A stretch of DNA of 64,000 bases. Source: Tetrapyrgos nigripes. Its lineage: Eukaryota; Basidiomycota; Agaricomycetes; Agaricales; Campanellaceae. The position numbers were made by a program, and so were the translations under genes. A model generated the notes under the pieces. It saw only the letters and a program-made list of their open reading frames with translations, was not told where the DNA came from and did not search any database. Of this stretch, positions 47,037 to 58,671 are shown in pieces. Position 1 is the stretch's first letter. The number at the start of each line of letters is the position of its first letter. The DNA is taken from assembly GCA_013368315.1 (NCBI GenBank), contig JAACJM010000261.1, forward strand, positions 48,264 through 112,263, read 5' to 3'.

Positions 47037-47182
47037 AAAGACTTTGGATTGAGTCTGGGATGATAATCCAATGAAGGAGTGATGGTGGATGGCTGAAGTC
47101 AAGAGCAACTCAGGCCATGTGCTCGTGCTTTCAGAACTCTGTTATGAAAATTTATTCTCTTTTCTACGTCATAGAATAACAC
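47037..47182 (-). repeat. Split direct repeat A2
   Basis: 146 bp, close match to A1 at 52892-53038, sharing for example gactttggattgagtctggg and ctcttttctacgtcatagaa. It ends exactly where B1 begins. Confidence 0.9.
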
Positions 47183-47326
47183 TTTCATGAATAAGTCTTT
47201 GTAGCATGACACAGACCAGAGACATCCTGTTGTGATGGGCAGACAAGCAGAATATTTATTCTGAGCTTTCTCAGGATAAATATTTGAGTCAGTCGAGTCT
47301 AGGAATTAGATATGACAACCCATAGC
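47183..47326 (-). repeat. Split direct repeat B1
   Basis: 144 bp, match to B2. Together with A2 it forms the internal B1-A2 junction. Confidence 0.9.
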
Positions 47327-47607
47327 AGACAAGCAAGCCAAAGCACATTGTATCGCCACAGGGATGAGACCGACACCCAACGACCAAAGGTCAAGTGAGG
47401 CTCAAGTGAAAATGTGATCAGGCAATTGTTTTTATTACAGTTGGTTTTGTACAAAATGAGTTTTGGGGTACAGCGAAGGAATCTTTGAGTCATGAAGGAA
47501 GGACAGACATGGTTTGTGATGTAATTGTGAAGTTAGGATAGTAGTGTAGGAGAGAATGTATGTTGTAAGGTAAGGAGAGTCAGAATGCAAAAAGAATGTG
47601 GGATCTG

Positions 47608-48796
47608 CTAATTTGAACTCAGCCATTCATAAAGGCAACATCTGGTGTGTACATGGTCAATATGAACGGAGGCAAGAGTATGGAGGTCCCTCCAGTACCT
47701 TGTGAAGGCACTGGAGTTCCATTGTCCACAACACTTGACAATTTCAGGGTCAATGCCATTCTGGAGAAGGAAGGTGGTACCACCAATGCAGAAAGAGTGA
47801 CCGGTGATGCGAGGTAAGCCTTCCTCAGCCCAGACTTTGTTGCAAAGGGAAAGAAAAGTGGATTTTGTGAGGACTCTGAGTTGACCGTTATTGTTGTGAT
47901 AAGAAAGGAGATGGTCTGTGGGTGACAGCCTGTTGCCTTTGATGTGGACATGTGTGGCTTTAGTGGCATTGAGAGATCCTTCATATGGTGCAACATGGAC
48001 CTGTTCCCCTCTAGTGCCAGAGGTTTTTGTACTGGGAAGTCGCATGTCGATGGCACCATACTTTCAGTTTGGTTGGGGAGGGAGTTCAACTGCATCTTGG
48101 ACAAGAGGATGTTTCTTAGAGTTGTAGAGTTGTATATCAGATTGATTGGGGAAGATTTCACCTATAAGTATTTGTGTCAGATAAGAGAAAGGAATGAACA
48201 GGGAAAATGATTGACTCGCCTAAGCGTAGCTGTCCTAGGAAGCTCAACTTGGCCCCAGAATTAGCAGCTTTGTGGATGCCTCAGTTGGATGAGGAGAAGA
48301 CTACATGAAGACTGCACATCATGTCATGAGTGATGGCAGGACACTTGGGGTGTTGAGAGGAGGTGGGAGCTTGGCGTTCGATGCCTGTTAGTGTGCAGCA
48401 AAGCGAATCTCCACCTTTCCAAGGGAAGCCAAGTGAAAGATGCCAGGTGTGGAGAGCACTGATCTTGGCCTTGACTGTTCCACCTGTGAGACGACCACAG
48501 AAGGAGGCAGTGAACTCAACTAGGATGGCCTTGGTTGCAGGGAAAACTTCATCCGGTTTGAGGCCCATGTCATCAGCCCATGTAGCGAACTCTGTGACAG
48601 CCCATTGTTGACGATGAAGGGTGTCTGGTTTGACTGCACCGGCAATGGCATTGGCTGCAGTGTTGGACAGAGTTGGGTTGCATAGGGTGTTGAATGATGG
48701 ATTGTTTGCGAAACAAAGAGGAAGCAAGGCCCTTCGAGGACACCCAGCAGTGTGAGGTCTGGGGCACATTGGCACAAGTGAGCTGCTGCGAGGCAT
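47608..48796 (-). pseudogene. Tyrosine recombinase of the Ngaro element
   Basis: The N-terminal core-binding half (48796-48281) contains LHRQQWAVTEFATWADDMGL and KISALHTWHLSLGFPWKGGD. The catalytic half has arginine box I LGQLRLGE near 48215-48240 and, in 48045-47608, ITGHSFCIGGTTFLLQNGID then FTRYWR with the nucleophile Tyr. The second catalytic Arg of the H-x-x-R box is Cys (TGC at 47790-47788; CGC expected), so the enzyme would be dead even without the frameshifts between the halves. In life it would join the circular cDNA to a target without duplicating it. Confidence 0.85.
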
Positions 48797-49067
48797 GGGG
48801 AACGAGGTGAATCAGGGGAGAAGAAAAGAGGTGAAAAGAGGAAGGAGAAAGGAATGAGGATGGCAGCATTGGCTGTGCCTTTTATTGGTTGAGCACGTAG
48901 AAGATGAAGGATTGATTCATCATGTGATCTTGTTCCTGAGGTCAGCATCGGTGTTCTCAGTGCAATATTACTTTATTTGTGCTAGAGGCTATGAAGCTAA
49001 GGTGGAGTAGAATGATAGCGTACAAGTATGATAGGTAGAGGACAAGTTACAAGAGGTATGATAGGCA

Positions 49068-50400
49068 TTATAGTTCTGGAAGGATAGGTTGTAGACAATG
49101 ATCATGGTAGTCTACATGTCTGTTTATGAACAGGGAGATTGGTTTAGGAATGCTTGGAGGGTGGGGAAGAAGGGTCTTTCTCAATGGTAGTACACCCCTG
49201 GAGGGCTCGTCTGCTAGGTTTGAAGTGCTAGGGATCCATTCCACAGAGAGCCAGATCAAGTGGAGTTGGATTGAGTCAACTATGCACTGTAATGACGCAT
49301 TCTGTGCCTGGCCATGGGAATAACCTGCCTGGAGAGCCCCAACAATGCCTTGGTTATCAGACAGGTTGTAGTGGGATGATATTAGTGTGAGCATGGCTAG
49401 TTCAACTGCAAACATCTTGGCCCAACTTATATGACGCCTGTCTCCTTGCCAGCTTGGTTTGAACTCCCATGCCAGCCATCTGCCATTGAGGATGAGACCA
49501 ATTCCCCATGAGGTAGACACGTTGATGTAGAGGGTGATGTCTTTGTTGATGGGAGGGGGTCTTGTGATGTGGAGACTGAGGAAGGGGTATTGAAGCTGTG
49601 AGATCCACCAGAGTAGGTCTTTGGTGACTGATTTTGAGGTTTATGACGTATTAGAGGTTGGGAATTATTGGAGAAGCCGGCGACAAAACAGTGCAAGGAA
49701 GTGAGGTAAGAACAACCCTGAGGTGCAACAAGGGTGACGTGCTGTAATGTACCAATGATAGATTCTGCTTCTTCCTTGGTATGAGTGAGTTCAGCCATCC
49801 AAACATTGATTTTTTGTATGTATTTGGTTTTCTTGGTCTCTGGAAGCTCAACGGTCTTCTCGTCAAGTTTCCAGAGGAAGCTGATGTAGAGGAAGATGAA
49901 TGTGAAAGAAATGAATTTTGACAGTGCCCAAGGCCAGCCTAGTCTTTCAGCAATGTCCCATATGAGTTTTTCATTGTAGAAGTAGGATAGGGTTCCATCA
50001 GGATTTGATTTTCAGGGATAGCAGAAGAAAATGAAGTCATTGACCCATTTTACCAGGGTGTCAACACCAAAATGGAGTAGGATGTGAACCATAGCGTCTG
50101 CTACCTGGCCCCATAACCCTGGTGATGAGGCCTTCCCAAAATTCAGACATTGGTCAAGGTGAACAAGACCGTTGAACAGGAGAGCGACAAAACATCAAGC
50201 TGAAGGATGAATGGGGATATTGCAGAAAGCTGCATCTACATCAAAGATGGCAGCCTGTGTACCCAGGGGAGCGTCAGCCACAAGGAGTTAGTACTGTGCA
50301 AAAGTTCCTCATGCACACTGAAATCTCTTGGAATCAATTAGCAAGTTGATGCAGAAGATTTCCAGGTCAATGGGAATGGGATCTGGTGGTTCTATAGAAT
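49068..50400 (-). pseudogene. Reverse transcriptase and RNase H of the Ngaro element
   Basis: RT fragments include NFGKASSPGLWGQVADAMVH and then KWVNDFIFF near 50050, where the family has WVDDFIFF: the catalytic Asp is Asn (AAT at 50041-50039). The connection region follows (GTLQHVTLVAPQGCSYLTSL). RNase H reads INVSTSWGIGLILNGRWLAW, SDNQGIVGALQAGYSHGQ and WIPSTSNLADEPSRG; its first Asp (usually VDAS) is Asn (AAC at 49523-49521). Frames shift several times. The C-terminal DEPSRG motif is typical of DIRS-group RNase H. Confidence 0.82.
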
Positions 50401-52891
50401 GGAATTCAGGAGAATGAAGAGATGGAAGAGGTTGCAGTCATGCAAGTATATGTGCAGGAGTGTGGGGATAGGAATGGTAGATGATGATGCAGAACTTCCC
50501 AGGTTTCTGCTTGATGACAGCAAGAGGTGAGGTGCGGAAAGGACTGATAATGGACTGTAGTTGAGCAGGTTCATACCCAGGAGAAATACGACCCAGCCAG
50601 ATTTCATCAAGAAATTTATATTCGATGATTTTGAAATATGTTGCAGCAGAAGGGTGATTAGGAGGGATGTAGGTGTGAGTGAGGGTGTAGTCTTCAACAC
50701 CTATTAAGAAACCATCACAAAGGCCTTTCAGAACCTCCAAGAACTTCTCAAGGCCACCAGAGGCTGAGAGAAGTTCAGTCCAGACTTCATGACGAAGTCT
50801 GGTCCTGACAGGATAGATATCATCTGTTCCTTGATTTGTCGCCAGAGTGACTGGCAGATGGGGAGGGATGAGATTGGGAAGAGTGCTCCTCAGAGCCACA
50901 TTGAGCACAGGTGTGGTGGAATTCGCAAGAGTCTCAGGTGCAGCCATGTCCATTGTAGGCGATACAATAAATGTTGCCTTTGGTGTCCTTGAAGGCTTTC
51001 CCTTGGTGAGTGACGTGGTCACCGCTACCTTGGGTGTGCTTGCTGTGGTGATGTTTAGCACCACAGAGGAAGCAGAGCAGATCCAGGAGAGAGCTGTTGG
51101 GCACCTGAAACAAGGAGGAGGACAAAGCCAAGACACCTGTGGAACCCATTGATTGACGAGAGGTTTGTGTGTCTGTTCTCAGTCAACCAGGTGGTGAGGT
51201 AAGAGCTTGTGCCTGCTGGAAGGAGTTTGGAGTAGTGAGAGCATTGGACTGTGAGACGTCAGTGATAATGCTCATAGACTGGCATGTGGATGTCACATAT
51301 AGTGAATTCCCATTCCTTGATGGTCTCCTGGATGTAGTAGATGGCTGTCAGGAAATTGTCATATAGTCTCAAGGGCAGCGACCGATGAGATGAGGTCCCT
51401 GAACTCCTTGGCAATGGACCTGGCTGTGGCTGTGGCTGTCTCCTTGCCTCTTTTGTAGACATAAAAATCTGAGATGGCTCTGTGCATGTTCCTGGTGATG
51501 TCAGGGAGGTCACTCTCTTGAAGGAGAGTAATGTTTGGGGCTGTGATCCTGGACTTGGCAGAACGAAGAATTGGGTGGAAGTCTCACATGAGGCAGCTGG
51601 AGAGAAGGGTGATGGGCATGGATGCCTTCTACTGCTTGTTAAGATTTGACGCTACAACAGAGTAGATGGAAAACAAAGCGTTGGAGAGGAGACACTTGGG
51701 TTTGTCTGCAGCAGAACCAGATGAAGAACTGTCGTACCCACTGTCAGAGAACGAGCCAGAGTCCGAGTCCAAGGAAGTGATATGTCTCTTGGATCTCTTG
51801 CCTTTCTTGGACCTCTTCTTGGCCCGTTTTGCCTTTGCATTGGAGTTCTTGTTGTGACATGGAAGTGGGGAATCGCCATCACCATCACCAGAAAGAATAG
51901 GTGACAGAGGAATGTATGGGGAGTCAGGAGCCCGCGTTTCTCACCACTGGCATGAGGCAGGTCCTGTCAAGAACATTTCTGAGGACGAGACCTGGAAGGC
52001 TCCTGAGGTGAAGGTGGGTAGGGACACCTCAGGCGATCACGATCCTTCCCTTTGGTGGCCCAAGGAATACGTTCCTCGTCGTCCTCACTCTCTCCATCCG
52101 AGCCCAGCAGGGAGCGAGGACCACTAAGTCCAGGCGTTGCATTATGGTGGGACTCACGGTGCATGTGAGGAGAAGCAGGAGGAGGCATGGAATGGTGACA
52201 ACGACCTGGAGAGGAGTTGACACTGGCAGTACACTCAGCAGACCTACTGCGTTGATCGCGAGTATTGGACTGCTGGTCTGGTACTGATTGACCTGTCAAG
52301 AAACCATGTCAGATGGTTGTGGAAAGGTTTGGTGGAAAAAGGACGAACTGACCTGTGGATAGGCCAGAAAAGGGAGGATCTGCCTCAGGTAGGGTCCTTC
52401 AGGCCCATCTCGGTTCCGCCTTGGACAGAATCAGCCCTGGGATGTCTGGGGACGTACCTGGGGTCATCTGAGAGGGTCAGTGGAGACGGACCTGCCCATG
52501 GGGCATCAGCAACGACAATGGATATTGGGTTCCACCAGAGGTGAGGAATGTGCAGAAGGACATTGACCAGCTGGTGGATCAGCTGGAGGTATGGATCGAG
52601 GGGCAGAAACACTGGCAGCACAACGAGATCGTGTGGGGAAGGCAAACTGCCAGAGGCAGACACCTGAGCCCCAGCTACCTCAGTGTCATCAGCAGCAGGG
52701 CAAGCAAAACCAGCAGCAGGAGGAGCTGCCTCGGAATCAGGGACAGGTTTGGCACGAGCAAAACGACCCTGAGCACCTCACGCCAGATAGCTTGGGGCTG
52801 GAATGGCAGTTGGAGATCAGCCATAATGAAAAAGGACTCAGAAAGGGAGAAATAGGGAAACAGGTAAAAGGAATAAGGAGAAAATTTGATG
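50401..52891 (-). pseudogene. Gag-like ORF region of the Ngaro element
   Basis: A Cys/His stretch CFLCGAKHHHSKH with IYCIAYN behind it (51149-50934) resembles the zinc finger that precedes RT in basidiomycete Ngaro ORFs. The preceding frame segment 50900-50600 reads LRHEVWTELLSASGGLEKFL and YKFLDEIWLGRISPGYEPAQ, the RT N-terminal extension. From 51.2 to 52.9 kb only scattered Pro/Ser/Arg-rich frames remain. Confidence 0.55.
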
Positions 52892-53038
52892 AAAGACTTT
52901 GGATTGAGTCTGGGATGATAATCCAATGAAGGAGTGATGGTGGATGACTGAAGTCAAGAGTGACTGAGGCCACGTGCTTGTGCTTTCAGAACTCTATTCA
53001 TGAAAATTTATTCTCTTTTCTACGTCATAGAATAACAC
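52892..53038 (-). repeat. Split direct repeat A1 (element 5' end)
   Basis: 147 bp, match to A2 with one small indel (ctctattcatg against ctctgttatg). Confidence 0.9.
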
Positions 53039-54549
53039 ATCCAGTAAAATCTCCATCTCCTCATCTCTAAGATCACCACAATTCTTTTGCATCCATGTTG
53101 GCACAATGCCCATTGTATGACCTACTATTTTGTACTGGGAAGCTGGCCACCATAGTGTCTTTTGACAATTCCTCTTGACAACAATGTGCTTTTGCTACAA
53201 TTAGGGTGTCTATGCATAGTGTGGCATCTTGGCTATAAGATTTATGAGTATGAGATTTTTACCAATGAAACTGCTGGCTCATTGAATATTTTCCTGTGAC
53301 AAGTTGCAAATTTGGCCAAAACTTGGAAGCTGGCCAACATGAGAATATTTGTAGCAGCCAGTTTGCATCACCAACATTGTCTGTTTCTCATCCTGTATTC
53401 ACACTGCAGTCCCTCATCACTGCACTGGGCACAGATAGCTATGCTATGAAGATACATTGATCTATTTTAAGGACTTATACTAGTCATCTGGAGTCTGTAA
53501 GGGTGACTCCTAGCATGTGAGGCACTCACTCAACGACTGCAGGAGGAGATCCAAAGAGAAAAATTTCAAAGGAGGTATATATACCAACATGACAGTGGCT
53601 TGGGAAATGTTACATAAACTGTAAAGTGGAAGTCAAACAATGGGAAACAAAGTCATGAGACAGGGATAAACAAGGATAGACAAGTCAATGAAGTGCAGAT
53701 CAAACAAGAACAAACAAGTCCTAAAGGAGAAGAGAAAGGAAAAGGAAATTGTCCCCTTACAGCATCAGGACACAAGCAACAAGGTGGTGTGTTCAAGCAG
53801 ACAGGCAATCTTCAAGCTAAGATAGATACATAAGGTAGGTTATTGCAGATTACGAGGCTGAATGAAATGAGGATGACTTCTTTACACTCACTTCCTGCTT
53901 GTGGCTATATGAATTGTTCCCATTTTTTCCGGAGCCATTGTTTCTGATTTTTTCCTTGCCAGCAAGTCCTATATGTGATGCTCACCAAGTTGTCTAAAGC
54001 TCCTCCTCCTCCTCTAAATACTACATACCTATACCATCATTATAACAACTGATCCTCCTGCTTTTTACCACCACCACGGCCCATTATTGGAAGCTCATTG
54101 AGAATGACAGTCTGCAGAAGACCTGTCTATTTGCACAATGTTGGTCTCTGTGTACTGTTTATGATCTGGTCCGGACTTTGGAAGTGTAACGTGATCAGGA
54201 GTTGGAGTAGATTTTTGATCTGGATGCAGGTACCAATAAGCGTGAAGGGAGACATTTGTTACTGGTAGTAATGGTTGTATCGGTTTGCTGGGTATGTGTG
54301 GTCCCTATGCTGGATGTCCTTGCGCTGATTCTTCCTTACATATGTCCTGTTTCATCACTCAGCAGTTTTTGCCAATTGCATCAGAGGGCTGTAGAGTTTG
54401 CGTGATATTCATCAGCAGGTGTAGGGGTCGTCTGCGTTGCACTCACTTTGTCCCTCTCATACCATCATGACGTGTTTTGCACTACCTTGCCCACACTGTT
54501 CTTGTCTGTACTTGGCTATGCTTACTTTGACCGCGGTTTTGACTCTGTT
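53039..54549. other. CpG-poor spacer, no gene
   Basis: Nothing coding is recognised. The stretch 53840-53945 belongs to the small dispersed family also at 8120-8205 and 41370-41430. Confidence 0.5.
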
Positions 54550-54800
54550 TCCGATGAGGTGAGTTTCCTTTTTTGGTTTCATGCACAGTTATGTTTTCGC
54601 TTTTCATTTTCACTTATCAGTGTCATCGGCGTCGTGTTTGCCTCTTCTTCTTTTCTTCCTTTTCTTTCTTTCTTTTTTCTTTTCTGTTGTCTTGTTGTTT
54701 GTCCTCAAGGCGCTTGCTCTTATACAGAGCCAACGTCAACACCTCAAGATAAATGAAGATGAATGATGATTGAATGACGATCCCATTGCCACTGCCTTCC
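54550..54800 (+). repeat. Duplicated exon-intron fragment, right copy
   Basis: Partner of 41610-41900, in the same direction. It keeps donor GTGAGTTTCC, T/C-rich intron, acceptor cttatacag and the exon start AGCCAACGTCAACACC, where the left copy has AGCCTACGTCAACGCC. Confidence 0.65.
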
Positions 54801-55378
54801 CAATCCACATTACATACTACTTACACTGGTAGTGGTGAGGCTATATTGGCATTGAATCTCAAGTTTATAAGTCTCTGACCCAGTTAGGAAAGAAAAAAGC
54901 AAGTAGATTTTCAATCCAGGTACATGTACTACTAGTATTTGTTTGACGATAGTAAAGAAGAAGTTCAATAACAAATAATGTGTCCTTTATCATTATTGCA
55001 ACCTATGGTCTCGTACTCGCCATGCCTTGGCGCTGGCCCACACCTCTTTCATACTTCCTTTACTCACTGCAATGTTGTCAAGCAAAAGGCTTACCAGAAA
55101 ATACATTTTCAAAGTCCTAAAGTTATATAGAAAGGATACCAAGGAGTTAAAGTCTCAGTTTCTCATTCACGCGTAGTGTAAGGGGTCGTTCCATATATGA
55201 TAGTATCTTATCATCTCGTCGATTACTTACATAATAACTTTTCTTCTTGTCTTTGACCATCGTCACGTACTTTGTACCTCCCTATCGTCTATTTCAGAGA
55301 ATAGAAAGAGGTCTACTCGTACGTCTAGGTCCAAGCTGAGAGGAACCGTTACACTAATGTAACGGTTCTTTATAGTAT
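54801..55378. other. Intergenic with a short hairpin
   Basis: 55343-55368 is a perfect hairpin (GAACCGTTACA, loop CTAA, TGTAACGGTTC). No gene is seen. Confidence 0.5.
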
Positions 55379-55993
55379 TTGCTCATACTTTCACATGCCC
55401 GTAGATACAAAAGGATCTTCGAGTACTTTCTTTCCTTAACTCTTACTACTCTCACTAGCCTTACTCGCCTTGTTCATAGCAGAGGAAATATAAAATTCCT
55501 GTCTTGTGAATTGAGGTCTGAGGCATCGAGAGCCAGGAGTTGCACACTTTTTTCACATCAGTCTTTCAACTGCTATTCTCTACTCTTCTCGCCGTCTGCA
55601 CCCCTCGCAACTCCTCTATCCCTCTTACACACTCGACAACCCCTCACTCGTTCGACTCTCATCAAGATTCACCAAAAGAACACCCCCAAAACCTCACAGC
55701 CAGTCCAGAAGACTTTCGAGGACCTTCCCCTTCCACCTATCATCACCATTCTCCCCTCCTCCTCCTCCTCCTCCTCCTCCCCTTCTCGCCTTCGTCTACC
55801 TCTGATGTCCCCTACCGGCATTCATACCAATAATCATGATGCCCACGTGTCGTCGTCATCATTAAGGACGTCTACACTGAGTCAAATCCCCAGACCGATA
55901 CCAAAACCTATGAATGGTAGTCGGGGTTTTGTCTTGTCTTGTTTCTCCCCACAGACACAGACTCTATCTAACCTTACTCTCGACCCTCCGTAG
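55379..55993 (+). other. Low-complexity open frame, doubtful gene
   Basis: 204 codons, very rich in Ser, Leu, Thr and Pro, crossing a (TCC)n microsatellite at about 55756-55780. A second frame is open over the same stretch. C/T-rich DNA gives such frames by chance, so I do not claim a protein. Confidence 0.25.
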
Positions 55994-56749
55994 CCGAAAC
56001 CTGATGGACCCATTCAATTTCTCAGTTTTATATGATGTGATGTTCTCTGATGATTAGTATCCGACAATTCTTGTACCTTGTTGCATATGTATACTCCTAC
56101 TGACACAGAATGAATCTAGTCCACGTTACGGCTGGTAACGAGTTTCGCCCAAATGACGATGCATTTCCTGTTAAACTCCCTCCAACCTTTCCGTATCCTC
56201 GACTGTTTCACTAAGACTGGCTTGTTTGCATCTGAAAGCCTGGGTTTCGTTAGTTCGGCTCCGCGAAACATATTTTGGATTAATTTTGTCCACTTTCATC
56301 AGGAAAACCCCGAGTTTCCGGCAAAATTTTTCGGCGCTGTTTGACTGGTCCGCAAGCTCGGTCCATTTTCGACGATGTTCTCCACACATTCTACAGTGTT
56401 CCTTCATGTAATTATGGTTGTTTGGTGTTCACTACTACATATTGGAAGTCCTGAGCCAGTATGAAGTTGGGGCACAATGATCGTCACACTCGGGAAGCCA
56501 AGAAAAATAGCTGAAATTAGAGCTTGCGGAAAATTGGGCCTAGCTGGTACCTGGCGGCTGGTCAGCTGTTTTGCTTGCTGCAAGTGCCTAGCAACCCGTT
56601 CCAGAAACTCGGAGTTTTACTGATGTTACAAGAGCATAAATATACATCAATCTCATCTCATGTACGCAGTACCCGATAAGTACTGATTTTGTATGGATTT
56701 TATACGGTCATTCATTCAACTTTTCTGGACAGGTCGAGAGTGAGAATCA
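55994..56749. other. Intergenic
   Basis: No gene recognised. Confidence 0.4.
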
Positions 56750-57605
56750 CTAGACGGGCGAAATGAAGGTAACAGTGTCCCCCATCAGAGTCCAAACTCC
56801 AATGAACTCCCACTAGGCATAAGCGTTAAATTTAAATAAGTATAAAGGGAAAATGAAGAGGAAGAGATGAGCAGAAGCTGGATAAGAGTTAATAGATAAA
56901 CTTACAAAGCCAGAGTTATCAACCCCATGGCTGTACACCCCATTCCTCAAGGCGTACACTCCGTAGCTGTGAGAAATTGTCAGTACATCGAATCTCTATA
57001 GACCCAATCAAATTGAATGGAAAGTGATAGTTGGGAATTCGGAAAGAACTTAAGAAGGTAAGAGTCGGAGTGCATAGACGTACATCACGCCCTGAAAACT
57101 ACAATCTGCCTGCTCCCAATCCACACCTTCAACACCAAAGTCAGAAGCACCAAAAGAACCGCCAGTCGCAATCAAGAAGTTGTGAGTGGGGTCATTGCCA
57201 AACATAAAGGTGGCAAAATCTTGGACGTATTGGGCTGGGTCCTAAGGAAGAAAGAGAAGAAAATGAAAATAACGGAAAGGTATCAGATTATGAGCAGCTT
57301 CATGAAGGTGCTGCAAAGACGGGCTTTGAACGTACGGTTCCTGCATCAAGAGCAGCCACAGAACAGCCGAGAAGTAAATCGCTGGCAAGCGTGTTTGAGG
57401 CGTCGGGGACCGGGTTAGGATTCGTTTCTGGAATAGCTACGGAGAAAGGTCCCGCAGCTGGAGCTGGTCTCGCATTGGTGGTGTTGTTCGTGTTGGTGTC
57501 GGTGTTGACAACATTATCGGCCCCACCAGGTCCAGTAGAGGAAGTTGAGATGACATTGGCAACCGCGAAGCCAAATGCAAGCGCGGAGAAGAGCTTGAAG
57601 TTCAT
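56750..57605 (-). CDS. Small secreted protein (183 aa)
   Basis: Four exons on the minus strand: 57605-57336, 57241-57084, 56966-56906 and 56812-56750, all with canonical splice sites and matching phases. MNFKLFSALAFGFAVANVIS is a signal peptide; the mature start is Asn/Thr/Pro-rich and of low complexity. The folded part reads DPAQYVQDFATFMFGNDPTH, ADCSFQGVIYGVYALRNGVY and FWEFIGVWTLMGDTVTFISP, with only two cysteines. No membrane segment, GPI signal or known enzyme motif. Small secreted proteins of this sort are candidates for surface or host-interaction roles, but nothing in the sequence shows which. Gene structure is certain, function unknown. Confidence 0.8.
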
Positions 57606-58139
57606 GGTCAGGAGGTGTCGTGAAGAGTGATTGTTCTGAAAGAATGAGAGATTTGTGGACTTTCTTTTATACTCCTGCGTAAGGTACAAGCACATCGTGA
57701 TGAGAGTAGCTAAGTATACCGCTTAATATGCGAAGCAAGATCCTGAAGCATCGGAACCTGAGAGGCCCTGAACCTGAAAGCCTGGATGAAGGCTTTCTGA
57801 GCCACCGCTTCCCATCGCAATAAATTCGAGGCCCTTATTTGATTGGTACATCTTGAGCTTCATCGGAGAGGATGATGATGGTGGAGGACACAAGGCGTAC
57901 AAAATCGGCTTCGGGTGAAAAGAGACCGACGCCGAGGTATCCAAATTGCGTAGCCAGTGCTACACGCGAAAACCTAGATTATAAGAACGAGTCCCTAAAG
58001 GACCTCGTAATGGTCTTCGAAGCCACTCGAAACAAGGTACAGGAACGTAGTACCTGGAGTATAGCCTTATATGGTAGTCCGGTAAATAAACCATTTCCGC
58101 GCGTAACAATTGTCTGAGAGTGAGTGTACGCGTCATCGC
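57606..58139. other. Intergenic; possible 3' part of a decayed gene
   Basis: A minus-strand frame at 57944-57723 (FHPKPILYALCPPPSSSSPM, FIAMGSGGSESLHPGFQVQG) may be the tail of the Myb/SANT-like remnant upstream of it, but I found no convincing join. Confidence 0.35.
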
Positions 58140-58671
58140 CCCTTCTCCTTCCACTTTGCACACTCGGGATGGACTCGCTCGAATGCCTCCCAGATCAGCT
58201 CTGTCTCTGCAGTGATGCCCACACCATGGTCAAGGGTATATAGACACCAAAACCGGACTGTTCCTTGATGAGCGTTACCGCGTTCCATTCCTTTTTCAGC
58301 TGCGGAAAGAAGTCGAAGCGTCAATAGAGTTGCAATGAATGAAAAAAGTCAAATGACAATGAAAGAGATGTTGTACCTCTTGCTGCACTGCTTATGATTC
58401 TTCAGTTCTTTCCCGCTACTCGCAAAAGGGGCCATAGCGCTGGCAGCAGCTTGGTGGACAGCCGTATATAACCACCTCCCTTTTCAGCAGTCGGGTTTTG
58501 GTCAGTGTAGGATTTGAGCAGAGCCGAGATTTCTTGGTCATTCCACTTGTTGGGAGGCTTTCTTGGACCCCGAGTTTGGGGTGTAGTGCCATCTTCCTCC
58601 TTCTTTTGACGGACCACAGATGCTAGAGTTGCAGCGAGCGAGCAGCACGAGCAAGTAGTCACAAATGTCAC
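58140..58671 (-). pseudogene. Myb/SANT-like DNA-binding protein remnant
   Basis: The minus-strand exon 58671-58400 encodes PPNKWNDQEISALLKSYTDQ, GKELKNHKQCSKR; after an intron (GTACAAC ... CCGCAG) come LKKEWNAVTLIKEQSGFG and, in another frame, TAETELIWEAFERVHPECAKW. Order and spacing (W-x-D-x-E, then K-x-W, Q-S-G-F, W-x-A-F/Y-x-x-x-H-P) match the Myb/SANT-like domain of fungal proteins related to accessory proteins of PIF/Harbinger transposons. At least one frameshift breaks it. The first residues (TTCSCCSLAATLASVV) may come from read-through of intron or leader. Confidence 0.65.

Larger units (their letters stand above)
46621..53038 (-). mobile_element. Ngaro/PAT-type tyrosine-recombinase (DIRS-group) retrotransposon, decayed
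   Basis: Read on the minus strand the layout is A1 (53038-52892), ORF region, B1 (47326-47183), A2 (47182-47037), spacer, B2 (46764-46621). B1 and A2 abut exactly, as needed for them to template the junction of a circular DNA intermediate whose ends are B2 and A1. Coding order is gag-like zinc region, RT, RNase H, tyrosine recombinase, as in Ngaro elements; no integrase or protease is present. The element is CpG-poor and all ORFs are broken. It lies 363 bp downstream of the NLR gene. Confidence 0.88.

Noticed and set aside
55343..55368. Hairpin as transcription terminator
   Set aside because: Hairpin terminators are bacterial; in a fungal genome this palindrome has no such reading and it is not near a gene end.
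55379..55993. 204-codon gene
   Set aside because: Low-complexity C/T-rich DNA with a TCC microsatellite and a competing open frame; no motif, splice pattern or homology cue.
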